Below are positions 7,248-15,004 of a DNA stretch of 53,530 nt, piece after piece. The notes under the pieces are model-generated. The model did no database searches. It was not told where the DNA came from and was given only the letters and a program-made list of their open reading frames with translations. The position numbers and the translations under genes are program-made. The stretch's first letter is position 1, and the number at the start of each line of letters is the position of its first letter. This DNA comes from Ureibacillus galli (GTDB lineage Bacteria > Bacillota > Bacilli > Bacillales_A > Planococcaceae), in NCBI RefSeq assembly GCF_014836845.1, contig NZ_JACSQA010000025.1:1-53530 (forward strand), written 5' to 3'.

Positions 7248-9192
7248 AACTATCGGAGTGTTGGCCCATGTGGATGCTGGAAAAACAACCTTTTCAGAAC
7301 AGCTCCTTTACCATACGTTAAGTATTAAAGAAAGAGGTAAGGTGGATCATCAAGATGCTTTTTTAGATAATCATTCGATCGAACGTAAAAGAGGTATCAC
7401 TATTTTTGCTGAACAAGGGCGGATTCATTATAACGATGATTCCTATACATTAATTGATACACCTGGACATGTCGATTTTTCTCCAGAAATGGAGAGAGCC
7501 ATTCGTGTAATGGATTATGCCATCCTAATTATAAGTGCGGTAGATGGTATTGAGGGACATACAGAAACCGTTTGGCAATTATTAAAAAAATATGATATCC
7601 CAACCTTTCTTTTTATTAATAAAATGGACAGGGAAGGGGCAGATTTACAAGCGGTCATGACTTCTATTCAAAAAGAATTAACTAACGATGCCTTATTGAT
7701 AACAGAAAAAGTAACTTCTGATCACATTCCTCAAGACGTAATAGAGTGGCTCGCAGAAAGAGACGAAACCCTTTTGGAACAATATATGGAAGGGACAATA
7801 GATTTTCAAATTTGCTTCCAAATTTTTTGTTCTATGATTCAGCATAGACAGGCCTTTGTATGTATGGCTGGTTCAGCACTGAAAGATATTGGAATCAAAG
7901 AGTTTTTTGAACAATTTGCATTATTAACAAAAACCTCCTATCAAGTTGATAAGTCCTTCAAAGGATTGGTTTATAAAATTCGACACGATGAAAAAAATCA
8001 ACGACTAACATTCATGAAAGCATTACAAGGAACTCTACAGGTTCGTGATGAAATTTCCTTTGATGATGGTAGTGAAAAAATAACAGAAATTCGTCTCTAC
8101 AACGGCCAACGTTTTGAAACAGTTCAACAGGTTGAAGCTGGTGAAATCTTTGCAGTGAAGGGGATTTCAAAAGCACAAATTGGACAAGTAATTGGCAACA
8201 ATGTCGTAAACCAGGATGAATTCGAACTTACACCAACCCTTCAGGCCAAAGTTGTTTATGATGGTAGTGTACATATAAAAGAACTTTTAAGCTATTTCCG
8301 AATTCTTGAAGCGGAAGAACCAACGTTGAAAGTTGTTTGGAGCGAAAAATTTCAAGAGATCAACGTCCATGTAATGTGTGTAATCCAACTGGAAGTATTA
8401 TTGGAAGTTATCGAAACCCGATTTGGCATTCAAGTTCAATTTGAAGATCCAAAAATTTTATATATGGAAACGATTCAACAGTCAATCATTGGCTATGGTC
8501 ATTTTGAACCGTTGAAACATTATGCAGAAGTCCATTTAAAAATGGAACCTGCTCCTCGAGGTTCAGGTATTCAATTTAAAAATGAGTGTCATGCAGACGA
8601 TTTGTCCGTCGGTCATCAACGATTAATCGAAAAACATTTATTTGAAAGGGAACATCATGGTTTACTAACAGGATACCCCATTACTGATATTTGTTTTACA
8701 CTTTTAACGGGAAGGGCACATCAAAAACATACAGAAGGCGGAGATTTTCGAGAAGCGACATTTCGGGCCCTTCGTCAAGGGTTGGAAAAAGCAGAAAACA
8801 TTTTGTTAGAGCCTTATTATCGCTTTAAAATGAAAGCCTCCACTGATTTGATGGGTCGAATGATGACAGATATTCAACAAGCGAGCGGAACGTTCGAACC
8901 TCCAATAATCATTGATGAACAAGTTACCATTATAGGAAAAGTACCTGTTTCCACATTCATGAATTACAGTACAACTTTTGCAGCCTATACAAATGGGAAA
9001 GGTTCACTATCCTTACAATTTACTGGTTATGATTTATGTCATAATTCAGAGGAGGTTATCGAACAAATCGGCTACGATAAAAACGCGGATCCGGAATATT
9101 CATCATCCAGCATTTTTTGTGCGAAAGGAAAAGGATATTCGGTTCCTTGGTATGAAGCAGAAGATGCGATGCATTGCTTAAAAAAAGGATAA
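7240..9192 (+). CDS. Tet(M)-like ribosomal protection GTPase
   Basis: An EF-G-like GTPase of the Tet(M)/Tet(O)/Tet(W) group, which uses GTP to displace tetracycline from the 30S A site. From ATG 7240 it has 650 residues, close to the 640 usual for the group. G motifs: GVLAHVDAGKTTFSEQLLYH (G1), RGITIF (G2), DTPGHVDF (G3), NKMD (G4) and a GSAL-type G5. Domain II (KGLVYKIRHDEKNQRLTFMKALQGTL), domain IV (MEPAPRGSGIQF) and domain V (LMGRMMTDIQQASGTFEPP) follow. Upstream in-frame starts at 7213 (TTG) and 7228 (ATG) exist; I chose 7240 because the chain then begins at the family N terminus. Base composition matches the neighbours, so it looks like a resident chromosomal homologue; whether it gives resistance cannot be told. 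Confidence 0.85.
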   Translation: MYKTIGVLAHVDAGKTTFSEQLLYHTLSIKERGKVDHQDAFLDNHSIERKRGITIFAEQGRIHYNDDSYTLIDTPGHVDFSPEMERAIRVMDYAILIISAVDGIEGHTETVWQLLKKYDIPTFLFINKMDREGADLQAVMTSIQKELTNDALLITEKVTSDHIPQDVIEWLAERDETLLEQYMEGTIDFQICFQIFCSMIQHRQAFVCMAGSALKDIGIKEFFEQFALLTKTSYQVDKSFKGLVYKIRHDEKNQRLTFMKALQGTLQVRDEISFDDGSEKITEIRLYNGQRFETVQQVEAGEIFAVKGISKAQIGQVIGNNVVNQDEFELTPTLQAKVVYDGSVHIKELLSYFRILEAEEPTLKVVWSEKFQEINVHVMCVIQLEVLLEVIETRFGIQVQFEDPKILYMETIQQSIIGYGHFEPLKHYAEVHLKMEPAPRGSGIQFKNECHADDLSVGHQRLIEKHLFEREHHGLLTGYPITDICFTLLTGRAHQKHTEGGDFREATFRALRQGLEKAENILLEPYYRFKMKASTDLMGRMMTDIQQASGTFEPPIIIDEQVTIIGKVPVSTFMNYSTTFAAYTNGKGSLSLQFTGYDLCHNSEEVIEQIGYDKNADPEYSSSSIFCAKGKGYSVPWYEAEDAMHCLKKG

Positions 9193-9295
9193 CATCACCA
9201 TTTGATTATTCGTTTGATCGATTTAATTTGAGTATAAATGAATGTAAGAATACCAAACTAAATTGAAAATGAAATGACAAATGGAGGTTTTTTGG

Positions 9296-9499
9296 ATGAA
9301 ACAAAATCCACAACAAATTCCTGGTAGACCGAAAAAATTTGTTAGTAAGGAAGAAATGATACGTAACACAGAAGAAAATATACGCGAGGCCGAAATTAGT
9401 ATGGAATTTGCTGGTGAAGAAGAGCTTGAGCATCTCCAAGAAAAAAATGAGCGTCGTAAACACGCAATACAGAGAATGAAAGATGAGCCATTAAGTTAA
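9296..9499 (+). CDS. tlp: Small acid-soluble spore protein Tlp
   Basis: A 67-residue homologue of the thioredoxin-like small spore protein Tlp, which accumulates in the forespore. The diagnostic run is NTEENIREAEISMEFAGEEE followed by EKNERRKHAI, which parallels the B. subtilis protein. The charged helix-forming pattern with no cysteine is typical. I chose the ATG at 9296 because it follows TGGAGG at the right distance; an in-frame start at 9281 lies on the ribosome site itself. A possible sigma-G promoter is present upstream (GTATA at 9232-9236, 17 bases, CAAACTA at 9254-9260; one mismatch in the -10). A hairpin terminator follows. Confidence 0.85.
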   Translation: MKQNPQQIPGRPKKFVSKEEMIRNTEENIREAEISMEFAGEEELEHLQEKNERRKHAIQRMKDEPLS

Positions 9500-9505
9500 T
9501 GAGCA

Positions 9506-9537
9506 GGGCAATTGCACTCTATTTGCAATTGCCCTTT
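9506..9537 (+). terminator. Terminator after tlp
   Basis: GGGCAATTGCA pairs with TGCAATTGCCC around CTCTATT, followed by TTT. It also lies ahead of the convergent YitT gene and could stop both. Confidence 0.78.
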
Positions 9538-9553
9538 ATGATTGTTCTATTTT

Positions 9554-10153
9554 TTACGTCCGAACCATATCAACAATCGTTGTTGCAATAAAATATGTAA
9601 TGATGGAAATTAATGCCCCTTTCCAACCAAATAATATGAGGGCGAAAAGAAAAATAAAAAAATTGATCACAAGAATGGATTCACCGACAGAGTAGGATGT
9701 TTTACTGGAAATAAGTATCGCAAGTACGTCTGTCCCATCTAATGCTCCACCATTACGTAAAACAATCCCAATACCTAATCCAAGTAAAATACCTCCAATA
9801 AAAATTAATAAAACAGGGTTTCCATTCAGAAAAGGTGGAAATATTTTCAGAAGCCCTGTAGAAACGGTTAAAGAAATGATGCCTAATGAAGTAGAAAAAG
9901 CAAAACGTTTCCCCAAATGTTTATAGCCTAATAAAATAAAAGGAATATTTAATAAAAACAGTAAAAAACTTAAAGAATACCCCATCATTTCAGATAACAT
10001 CATTGATATGCCGGTAATACCTCCATCAATTAATCCGTTAGGAATAAGAATTACCTCGAGGCTAATTGCTGCCATGAGTGCTCCTATAATAATCCAAGGT
10101 ATTTTAAAGAGGAGATCTAATACATAAAATTTAAACGAATTTGTAGATTTCAA
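9554..10153 (-). CDS. YitT-family membrane protein, lacking the usual C-terminal domain
   Basis: A 199-residue integral membrane protein of the YitT family (function unknown). The family signature is clear: PNGLIDGGITGISMMLS, FLLNIPFILLGYKHLGK and RNGGALDGTDVLAIL, spread over five or six hydrophobic segments. Typical members have about 280 residues and end in a soluble DUF2179 domain. This one stops at TYFIATTIVDMVRT, exactly where the membrane part normally ends, and no further family sequence is seen in the other frames past the stop. I chose TTG 10153 as start because AAGGAG lies eight bases before it; a longer frame to 10225 has no ribosome site. It is the last gene before the transposon. 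Confidence 0.82.
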   Translation of the reverse strand: MKSTNSFKFYVLDLLFKIPWIIIGALMAAISLEVILIPNGLIDGGITGISMMLSEMMGYSLSFLLFLLNIPFILLGYKHLGKRFAFSTSLGIISLTVSTGLLKIFPPFLNGNPVLLIFIGGILLGLGIGIVLRNGGALDGTDVLAILISSKTSYSVGESILVINFFIFLFALILFGWKGALISIITYFIATTIVDMVRT

Positions 10154-10370
10154 GTAAGTTCTCCTTATGTAACAAGAATAGTTCATTTTAAAATTAATCA
10201 CAGAAATAAGTGATACCCCTATCAAACTATGAGTTGAAAAAGGAGATGATACACAGATTAAAGGATTTATTTTAAATGTTTACCATTCTCTAATGAAGGT
10301 TAAAAAACTCGGGTTGTAGTGGAAAGCTTTCTCAACATTTACTTGAAAGATGGGGAATCCTCATAACGGA
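10154..10370. other. Left flank of the transposon, possible gene remnant
   Basis: No intact gene. One frame holds a short stretch with several stops that ends in an open run encoding NSGCSGKLSQHLLERWGI and LITDYR. If the transposon and one target copy are removed, that run would finish with an AGG codon and a TAA stop just past the insertion point. It may be the tail of a decayed gene; I could not name it. Confidence 0.3.
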
Positions 10371-10375
10371 TTATA
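10371..10375. repeat. Target site duplication TTATA, left copy
   Basis: TTATA directly abuts the outer base of the left terminal repeat and is repeated at 20232-20236 outside the right end. A 5-bp duplication is the hallmark of Tn3-family transposition. Confidence 0.92.
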
Positions 10376-10413
10376 GGGGTACTGCCGACAAAACGCAGAT
10401 ATTATACGCTAAG
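10376..10413 (+). repeat. Left 38-bp terminal inverted repeat
   Basis: Starts GGGGTACTGCCGACAAAACG and ends ATACGCTAAG. It matches the right repeat at 37 of 38 positions (A here versus G at position 22). Similarity to the right end continues inward for about another 58 bases, through a hairpin that contains a second ACGCTAAG. Confidence 0.95.
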
Positions 10414-10430
10414 ACATTTTTTGGATATGA

Positions 10431-10471
10431 AAACCCTGATTTTTCTACGCTAAGCAGAAGGATCAGGGTTT
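10431..10471 (+). repeat. Subterminal hairpin inside the left end
   Basis: AAACCCTGAT pairs with ATCAGGGTTT, and an inner part pairs TTTTCT with AGAAGG (using G-U pairs in RNA). The loop region holds ACGCTAAG, the same eight bases that close the terminal repeat. The right end has the matching hairpin at 20136-20176 with paired base changes. Confidence 0.8.
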
Positions 10472-10717
10472 AATATTTTTCTTCGTATTCTTTTGGTTTC
10501 GTAGTTTCCAAATAATGTCATGTTGAACTAACGCACCCGTTTGTTTAAGTACATTGTTTCACATAATTCACAAAGAAAGCCGGTTTTCTTATCGAAAAAC
10601 AGCTTTTTATTATCTATTTATTTTTTCAATTGTTATATTCAAGATAACTGCTGAGATAACATAAATTTGATTCATAAAATCCAATCCAGTTACAAAAATG
10701 GATATAGATATAATTCT
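10472..10717. other. Non-coding stretch between left end and gerC
   Basis: A 246-base AT-rich region with no ORF that I can support. It contains CGGTTTTC/GAAAGCCGG-like fragments but no clean terminator for the ger operon, which reads into it; the subterminal hairpin further left may serve that purpose. Confidence 0.5.
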
Positions 10718-11794
10718 TTAAGTTGTTTTCAGATAACCTTCATTTTGAATGTCTATTTTAACATTAATATTAATCTTCATGTTTTTAAAGTAATCTGACC
10801 TCCAGTTTTTTAATTCATCACGAGGGATTTGATTTCTAAAAAACTGACCCATTCCGAATACATCAGCCTCATTCTCTTGAAGTTTTGTAAATAATTTATT
10901 ATACCTCTCAGAGATTAGAGTATTAATTTCCTCTTTAATTAAATTCAAACTGGGTTCTCCTTTTGTTTCCAATATCACAACTCTCATTTTTATTAGACTT
11001 TCCATATGTGCATCATTATTCACTAGTCTTCCTATATTGTCAGTTTTAGAACCCAGTAGCATGACTGTAGCATGTTCCATTACTTCCATTTTTCCATTAC
11101 CACTCTCCCCTTTAAAAACATTGTACAGCAGGGTTTCGTTTGAACTGATTTGCTCGACCATTTTTCCTCTTTTTAATATGGCAGAACCGATTTGATCCAT
11201 AGTCGTATCTTTTCCCGAACGAATCAAAGGTATAGCCACATCATGTGTATAAGAATGTATGCCTCGGAAGACCTCCCAAACTCTTGTAAGGGCAATGTCA
11301 GGATTCCAGCCTGCATTTTTTTCGAAATAGTTATAAGTGCTGAGCCCTTTTTTTTCGGCATTAATTTTAATGTTATTGAAAAATTCTTGAAGATCCTCAT
11401 CACATATTGCAACTAAAGCTTTTGGGGAAACGTCTCTTGAACGCATAAATCCTGCAATTATATCGTTTATTCCATCCTCAGCAGTTTCTTTCTCAATAAA
11501 GATTAGCTTTACATGCAATAAATCCACATCGCTCTCCATATTTCTACTAATTGTATCCACTGCTTTTGAGACCGTTTCAGCTTTAGCAGATACAATTTTT
11601 GTTTCCATACTACCATCAATAGGCACTGGTATATTCAGGATTACCAAATATTGGTCGTCAACTTTCTTAACACCTATCGACACTGGTAGTAGACGATGAT
11701 TTATATCCTTATTATCCCAACAACCGCTTAAAATCAAAACCATAGTTAAAAGACTACAAATTAAATAAATGACATTTTTATTAGATAGTTTCAT
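10718..11794 (-). CDS. gerC: Spore germinant receptor subunit C (lipoprotein)
   Basis: The Ger(x)C-family subunit of a GerA-type germinant receptor, expected on the outer face of the spore inner membrane. The 358 residues begin with a lipoprotein signal (KNVIYLICSLLTMVLILSGC), cleavage being before Cys24, followed by WDNKDINHRLLPVSIGV, which is the family's conserved start of the mature chain. Further family landmarks are VDLLHVKLIFIEKE and FMRSRDVSPKALVAI. The C-terminal third (RVVILETKGEPSLNLIKEEINTLI... NWRSDYFKNMKININV) has the usual form for the last domain. ATG 11794 follows AGGAAGGAT and overlaps the end of gerB by 14 bases, implying coupled translation. Length and motifs are intact, so it is probably functional. 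The symbol is generic; the orthologue is not determined. Confidence 0.9.
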   Translation of the reverse strand: MKLSNKNVIYLICSLLTMVLILSGCWDNKDINHRLLPVSIGVKKVDDQYLVILNIPVPIDGSMETKIVSAKAETVSKAVDTISRNMESDVDLLHVKLIFIEKETAEDGINDIIAGFMRSRDVSPKALVAICDEDLQEFFNNIKINAEKKGLSTYNYFEKNAGWNPDIALTRVWEVFRGIHSYTHDVAIPLIRSGKDTTMDQIGSAILKRGKMVEQISSNETLLYNVFKGESGNGKMEVMEHATVMLLGSKTDNIGRLVNNDAHMESLIKMRVVILETKGEPSLNLIKEEINTLISERYNKLFTKLQENEADVFGMGQFFRNQIPRDELKNWRSDYFKNMKININVKIDIQNEGYLKTT

Positions 11795-12857
11795 TTGTAT
11801 CCTTCCTCTTTAATCTTCTTCCAATATAGTAAATAAAAAGAGGTACCACAATTAAAACGTAAGACCTTAAAAAAGAATTCATAAAAAGGATATTTTCAAC
11901 ATCCTTCCAGTCTGGAATCCAAAAGCAAACGAAAAAAATTGCAACAGACAAACCGAACAATAGGTAGCTAGGTCTACTTTTAGGAATGTAATAGTTGATT
12001 ATTCGAATTGCTTTCCACAATGAGAGAGAGAGATACAAAATAATGAAAGCAATAAGGCTTAAAAGAAAAAACATTGTAACTCGGTCAAACATTAACCAAT
12101 CGATATTTATAGAATCCACAATAAGTACAAAAGGAAGAAATGCTTTAGATGCAGACGCTTGTCCCAAAGTAAGAATTGGAATGTAGACTGAAAAAAGAAA
12201 GAAAGGAATAAGAAATATCGCAGACAAAATAACATTTTTTCTTTCATAAGAGAAAAATGGTTGTACAAATCCAAGAAAGAGAAACCCACCGGCGAATGCA
12301 AAATAACTCTCGAAGTAAGCAGGCTTACTAATGAATCCTAAGTCTGTGTCAAAAGGTATGGCATATCTCCAATCAACATTCTGAAATGACATGATTAAGA
12401 CAAACAATAATATTGGAAAAAATAATATAAATAATAAAAATGCAGCTCGTAAAATGGCTTCAATACCTTTATATGAAATGTACGCAGAAACAGACAACAA
12501 TAATAGTATAATTGTCCATAATGGGGTATGAGATAAAAATACCAATGTTACGATTTCTGCGTATGCTCTGACTGTTATAATAATGGCCATGATTAGATAA
12601 AGTAAAATGGGGGCAAAAAATAAAAAGGTTACGCCTTTTTTGCTTTTTGAAAATATACTTAAAATATCCTTTGTTGGAAAAAAACTGAGACCTTTCATAT
12701 AAGTCAACAAACATACAAAATGGACTATAATCCCTATTAAAATTGGGAACCAATGGCCTTGTTCTGTACTAGCAATAATATCAGCAGGAAACATAAAAAA
12801 AATTAGTCCGAGATGACAAAGTACATACATTATCATAACATGAAGACTTCTTACCAC
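11781..12857 (-). CDS. gerB: Spore germinant receptor subunit B (permease-like)
   Basis: The B subunit of a GerA-type receptor. It belongs to the spore permease branch of the amino acid-polyamine-organocation transporters and is thought to hold the germinant-binding pocket. The 358 residues show about ten hydrophobic helices, starting LHVMIMYVLCHLGLIFFMFPADII, and the family length is 360-370. Conserved-looking elements include YISYKGIEAILRAAFLLF in the middle and ESYFAFAGGFLFLGFVQPFFSYE in the following loop and helix. The start is GTG at 12857, sharing one base with the gerA stop (TAGTG) and with AAGGAA eight bases upstream. The gene is intact. What germinant it recognises cannot be read from sequence. 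Confidence 0.9.
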   Translation of the reverse strand: MVRSLHVMIMYVLCHLGLIFFMFPADIIASTEQGHWFPILIGIIVHFVCLLTYMKGLSFFPTKDILSIFSKSKKGVTFLFFAPILLYLIMAIIITVRAYAEIVTLVFLSHTPLWTIILLLLSVSAYISYKGIEAILRAAFLLFILFFPILLFVLIMSFQNVDWRYAIPFDTDLGFISKPAYFESYFAFAGGFLFLGFVQPFFSYERKNVILSAIFLIPFFLFSVYIPILTLGQASASKAFLPFVLIVDSINIDWLMFDRVTMFFLLSLIAFIILYLSLSLWKAIRIINYYIPKSRPSYLLFGLSVAIFFVCFWIPDWKDVENILFMNSFLRSYVLIVVPLFIYYIGRRLKRKDTNETI

Positions 12858-14182
12858 TATTGTTCCTTCCTTCCTATATTTAAATAGAGATAGGACTTGC
12901 CAAAGGTAGTTAAACTTGCCAAATAAGAACTAATAAAAACTAGACCTACTACTAATCCTAAAACCCCAAATAGTGAAGAAAGAATTACATTAATATATTT
13001 AAATAATCTGATTGAAAGCGAGCTTTGAGCCCCTACGAGGGTTGAGTTAGCAATTGTTGTTGCTGCAAGAATGATGATTAAGAGATTGCTGACTAATTTA
13101 GCTTCAACAACTGCTTGTCCTAATATAATTCCTCCAACCATTGTAATTGTGGGACCTACTGATTTTGGAAGCCTTATGCTTGCTTCTAATATCAGTTCAA
13201 GAACAACCAACATGATTATAACTTCAACAAGTGCTGGATAAGGAACCCCTTCTCGACTTTGAGCTACAGAAAGTGCAAGCTCTATCTGCAACGCTTCGGG
13301 ATTCACAGCAACAAGAGCAACATACATTCCTGGACTTATTAGAGCAATTAATGCACCAATTACTCGGAGGCAACGGATAGTTATCATAATGGGAAATGGA
13401 AAATTACGATCACTTTCAACAATAAACATATCCCATAGGAGATTAGGCAGGATTAAAGCAAATGGTAATTGATCAACTAATATAACAACTCTTCCCGTTT
13501 TAAGAAATTGTGATGCATGAAAAGGAAGCTCTGTCGTATTAAATTTTGAAATTGTATCCCAAGATGAAAACCCCAGCATTTTTGACAAGCTTTGTAAGTT
13601 ACTGATATCCATACTCTTATTCTTTTCAATAAGACTATTTATATTTTCAACAAGTTCTTTATCCACTACGCCATTAATAAATAGTAAAGAAATTTTTGTC
13701 TTCTGATTTTTCCCTGTTGTGAAGGAATGAACAAGAAGTTTATTTGAAGTAAGTTGTTTACGAAGGAGTCCAATATTTGTATCAATATCTTCTGTAAAGG
13801 AGTTTGAAGGTCCTTGAATTACACTTTCATTTGATGGAACTTCAATTGAACGATTTAACCCCTTAGGAACAGGTTCGTAAATAATAAACTTTTTTGTATT
13901 TTCTATATATATAATGAGTTTACCTTCAAGAATTGATGTAATAGCCTTTTTTGTATCGTCTTCAAAAAGTTCACCCATTAAAATAAATATAGTTTCTGAT
14001 GTTTTCCCTTGAGAAATTAAACCCTCTGACTGTTTTTGAAAAATTGTTTTTGTTTTTGTTATATCTATTAGTGTATTTAGTCCTAGTAACAAAACTTCAT
14101 TTTCTAAAAGGTAATCACGTTTTATAAAAAAGTCATCATTACCCCCTAACGCTTTTTTAATATCTAAAACCATTTGTTCCAT
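12857..14182 (-). CDS. gerA: Spore germinant receptor subunit A
   Basis: The A subunit of a GerA-type receptor, with a large cytoplasmic N-terminal domain and a membrane C-terminal domain; it forms the recently proposed germinant-gated channel. From ATG 14182 it has 441 residues, somewhat shorter than the 480 of B. subtilis GerAA because the N-terminal part is compact. Family landmarks: FKTGRVVILVDQLPFALILP-type sequence (LKTGRVVILVDQLPFALILP), NFPFPIMITIRCLRVIGALIA, LALSVAQSREGVPYPALVEV, then GGIILGQAVVEAKLVSNLLI. I chose ATG 14182 over the in-frame ATG at 14221 because AAAGGAAAAA lies just upstream and the sigma-G -10 would fall inside the longer frame. It heads the operon. Confidence 0.92.
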   Translation of the reverse strand: MEQMVLDIKKALGGNDDFFIKRDYLLENEVLLLGLNTLIDITKTKTIFQKQSEGLISQGKTSETIFILMGELFEDDTKKAITSILEGKLIIYIENTKKFIIYEPVPKGLNRSIEVPSNESVIQGPSNSFTEDIDTNIGLLRKQLTSNKLLVHSFTTGKNQKTKISLLFINGVVDKELVENINSLIEKNKSMDISNLQSLSKMLGFSSWDTISKFNTTELPFHASQFLKTGRVVILVDQLPFALILPNLLWDMFIVESDRNFPFPIMITIRCLRVIGALIALISPGMYVALVAVNPEALQIELALSVAQSREGVPYPALVEVIIMLVVLELILEASIRLPKSVGPTITMVGGIILGQAVVEAKLVSNLLIIILAATTIANSTLVGAQSSLSIRLFKYINVILSSLFGVLGLVVGLVFISSYLASLTTFGKSYLYLNIGRKEQ

Positions 14183-14211
14183 AACATTTTTCCTTTCATT
14201 TCCTATATGTT

Positions 14212-14241
14212 TAATATGCACTTAATTTTATATAATTATTC
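14212..14241 (-). promoter_or_regulatory. Sigma-G-type promoter of the ger operon
   Basis: On the minus strand GAATA (14237-14241) is followed after 18 bases by CATATTA (14212-14218). Both match the forespore sigma-G consensus (GHATR, 18 bases, CATWHTA) at every position. It lies 30 bases before the gerA start, the expected place. Germinant receptors are known sigma-G regulon members, so sequence and function agree. Confidence 0.75.
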
Positions 14242-14308
14242 AGGGGGAAAATTGATACTGGAACAATTTATATAACTTCTAAATGTTTAAGAAAATAAAA
14301 GGAAGTGA

Positions 14309-14389
14309 ATGAACGCAAATTGGGAATACGAACTATTGTCCTTAGAAGAAAAAATTAAGATACAGAAATCTGGAAAAGTTGAAGTGTAG
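14309..14389 (+). CDS. Short divergent ORF, probably the start of a broken gene
   Basis: A 26-residue frame (MNANWEYELLSLEEKIKIQK and six more) opens with an ATG after AAAAGGAAGTGA, a good ribosome site, and reads away from gerA. After its TAG the next frame carries on with protein-like sequence DEEEYNIIVYKQFEIIF, so a one-base change may have broken a longer small gene. I do not recognise the product. The IS110 remnant lies just downstream. Confidence 0.35.
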   Translation: MNANWEYELLSLEEKIKIQKSGKVEV

Positions 14390-15004
14390 AAGTTTAGGAT
14401 GAAGAGGAATACAATATTATTGTTTATAAACAGTTTGAAATAATTTTTATAATAAAAGTACATACCAGCTAAGTTACGGAATTTTTGAATAGCCACACAA
14501 ATATCCCCATTTCAGGTGGGAACGAGGAATTTGTGTGAACAATCTTGATGATTGGGATTTGTTTTTATTAATAGCGCTATTCAACTAAACTCCCTCTATA
14601 AAAGAAGGGAAAACGCCGGATTACTCTTGTTTTCTTAGATTTTCATAGTTATTTACCTGTCGGTAAATGTCCTTATAGCTGGAGGATTCTCACTTGAAAG
14701 GATATATTTGGACTCTGAGAGAAAAAAGAGCTATAACCCATCAACCACCTTCTTACAACCATTGGTGGATGAGTAAAAATATGATTGCACTGGTGGATCT
14801 CCACATTTCTCATGGAGGTCAACCCTCCCATATCTCACAGAGTCTTCGCTCCAAAATTCCTTCGTCCAACCTTTCCATGAGGTGGATGTCAGTCATGCTG
14901 CCCGACAGGGTCCTTGCCCGTATTTTAGTTGTTTTACTGACTAATCCGTGCTTCAAATGTTTAAAACAATTAACCTACTAAATAATTTCAATCAAGAAAA
15001 GAAA
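14390..15004. other. Non-coding region between the ger cargo and the IS110-type gene
   Basis: 615 bases without a credible gene. It contains the palindrome AATAGCGCTATT and, further right, several loosely repeated GGTGGAT words (14763-14890). In IS110 elements, non-coding flanks of the transposase gene encode the bridge RNA, so part of this stretch may be the downstream flank of that element. The left boundary of the element could not be placed. Confidence 0.4.

Noticed and set aside
11192-11416. Plus- and minus-strand frames inside gerC
   Set aside because: Shadows of the gerC coding frame, which carries the lipobox and the GerC family motifs.
14287-14496. Minus-strand 69-residue frame upstream of gerA
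   Set aside because: Phe/Ile/Tyr-rich translation of AT-rich DNA with no ribosome site; it overlaps the more credible plus-strand frame at 14309.
14694-14981. Plus-strand 95-residue frame next to the IS110-type gene
   Set aside because: No ribosome site with correct spacing, composition unlike a protein of this genome, and it lies in what is probably the non-coding flank of the insertion sequence.
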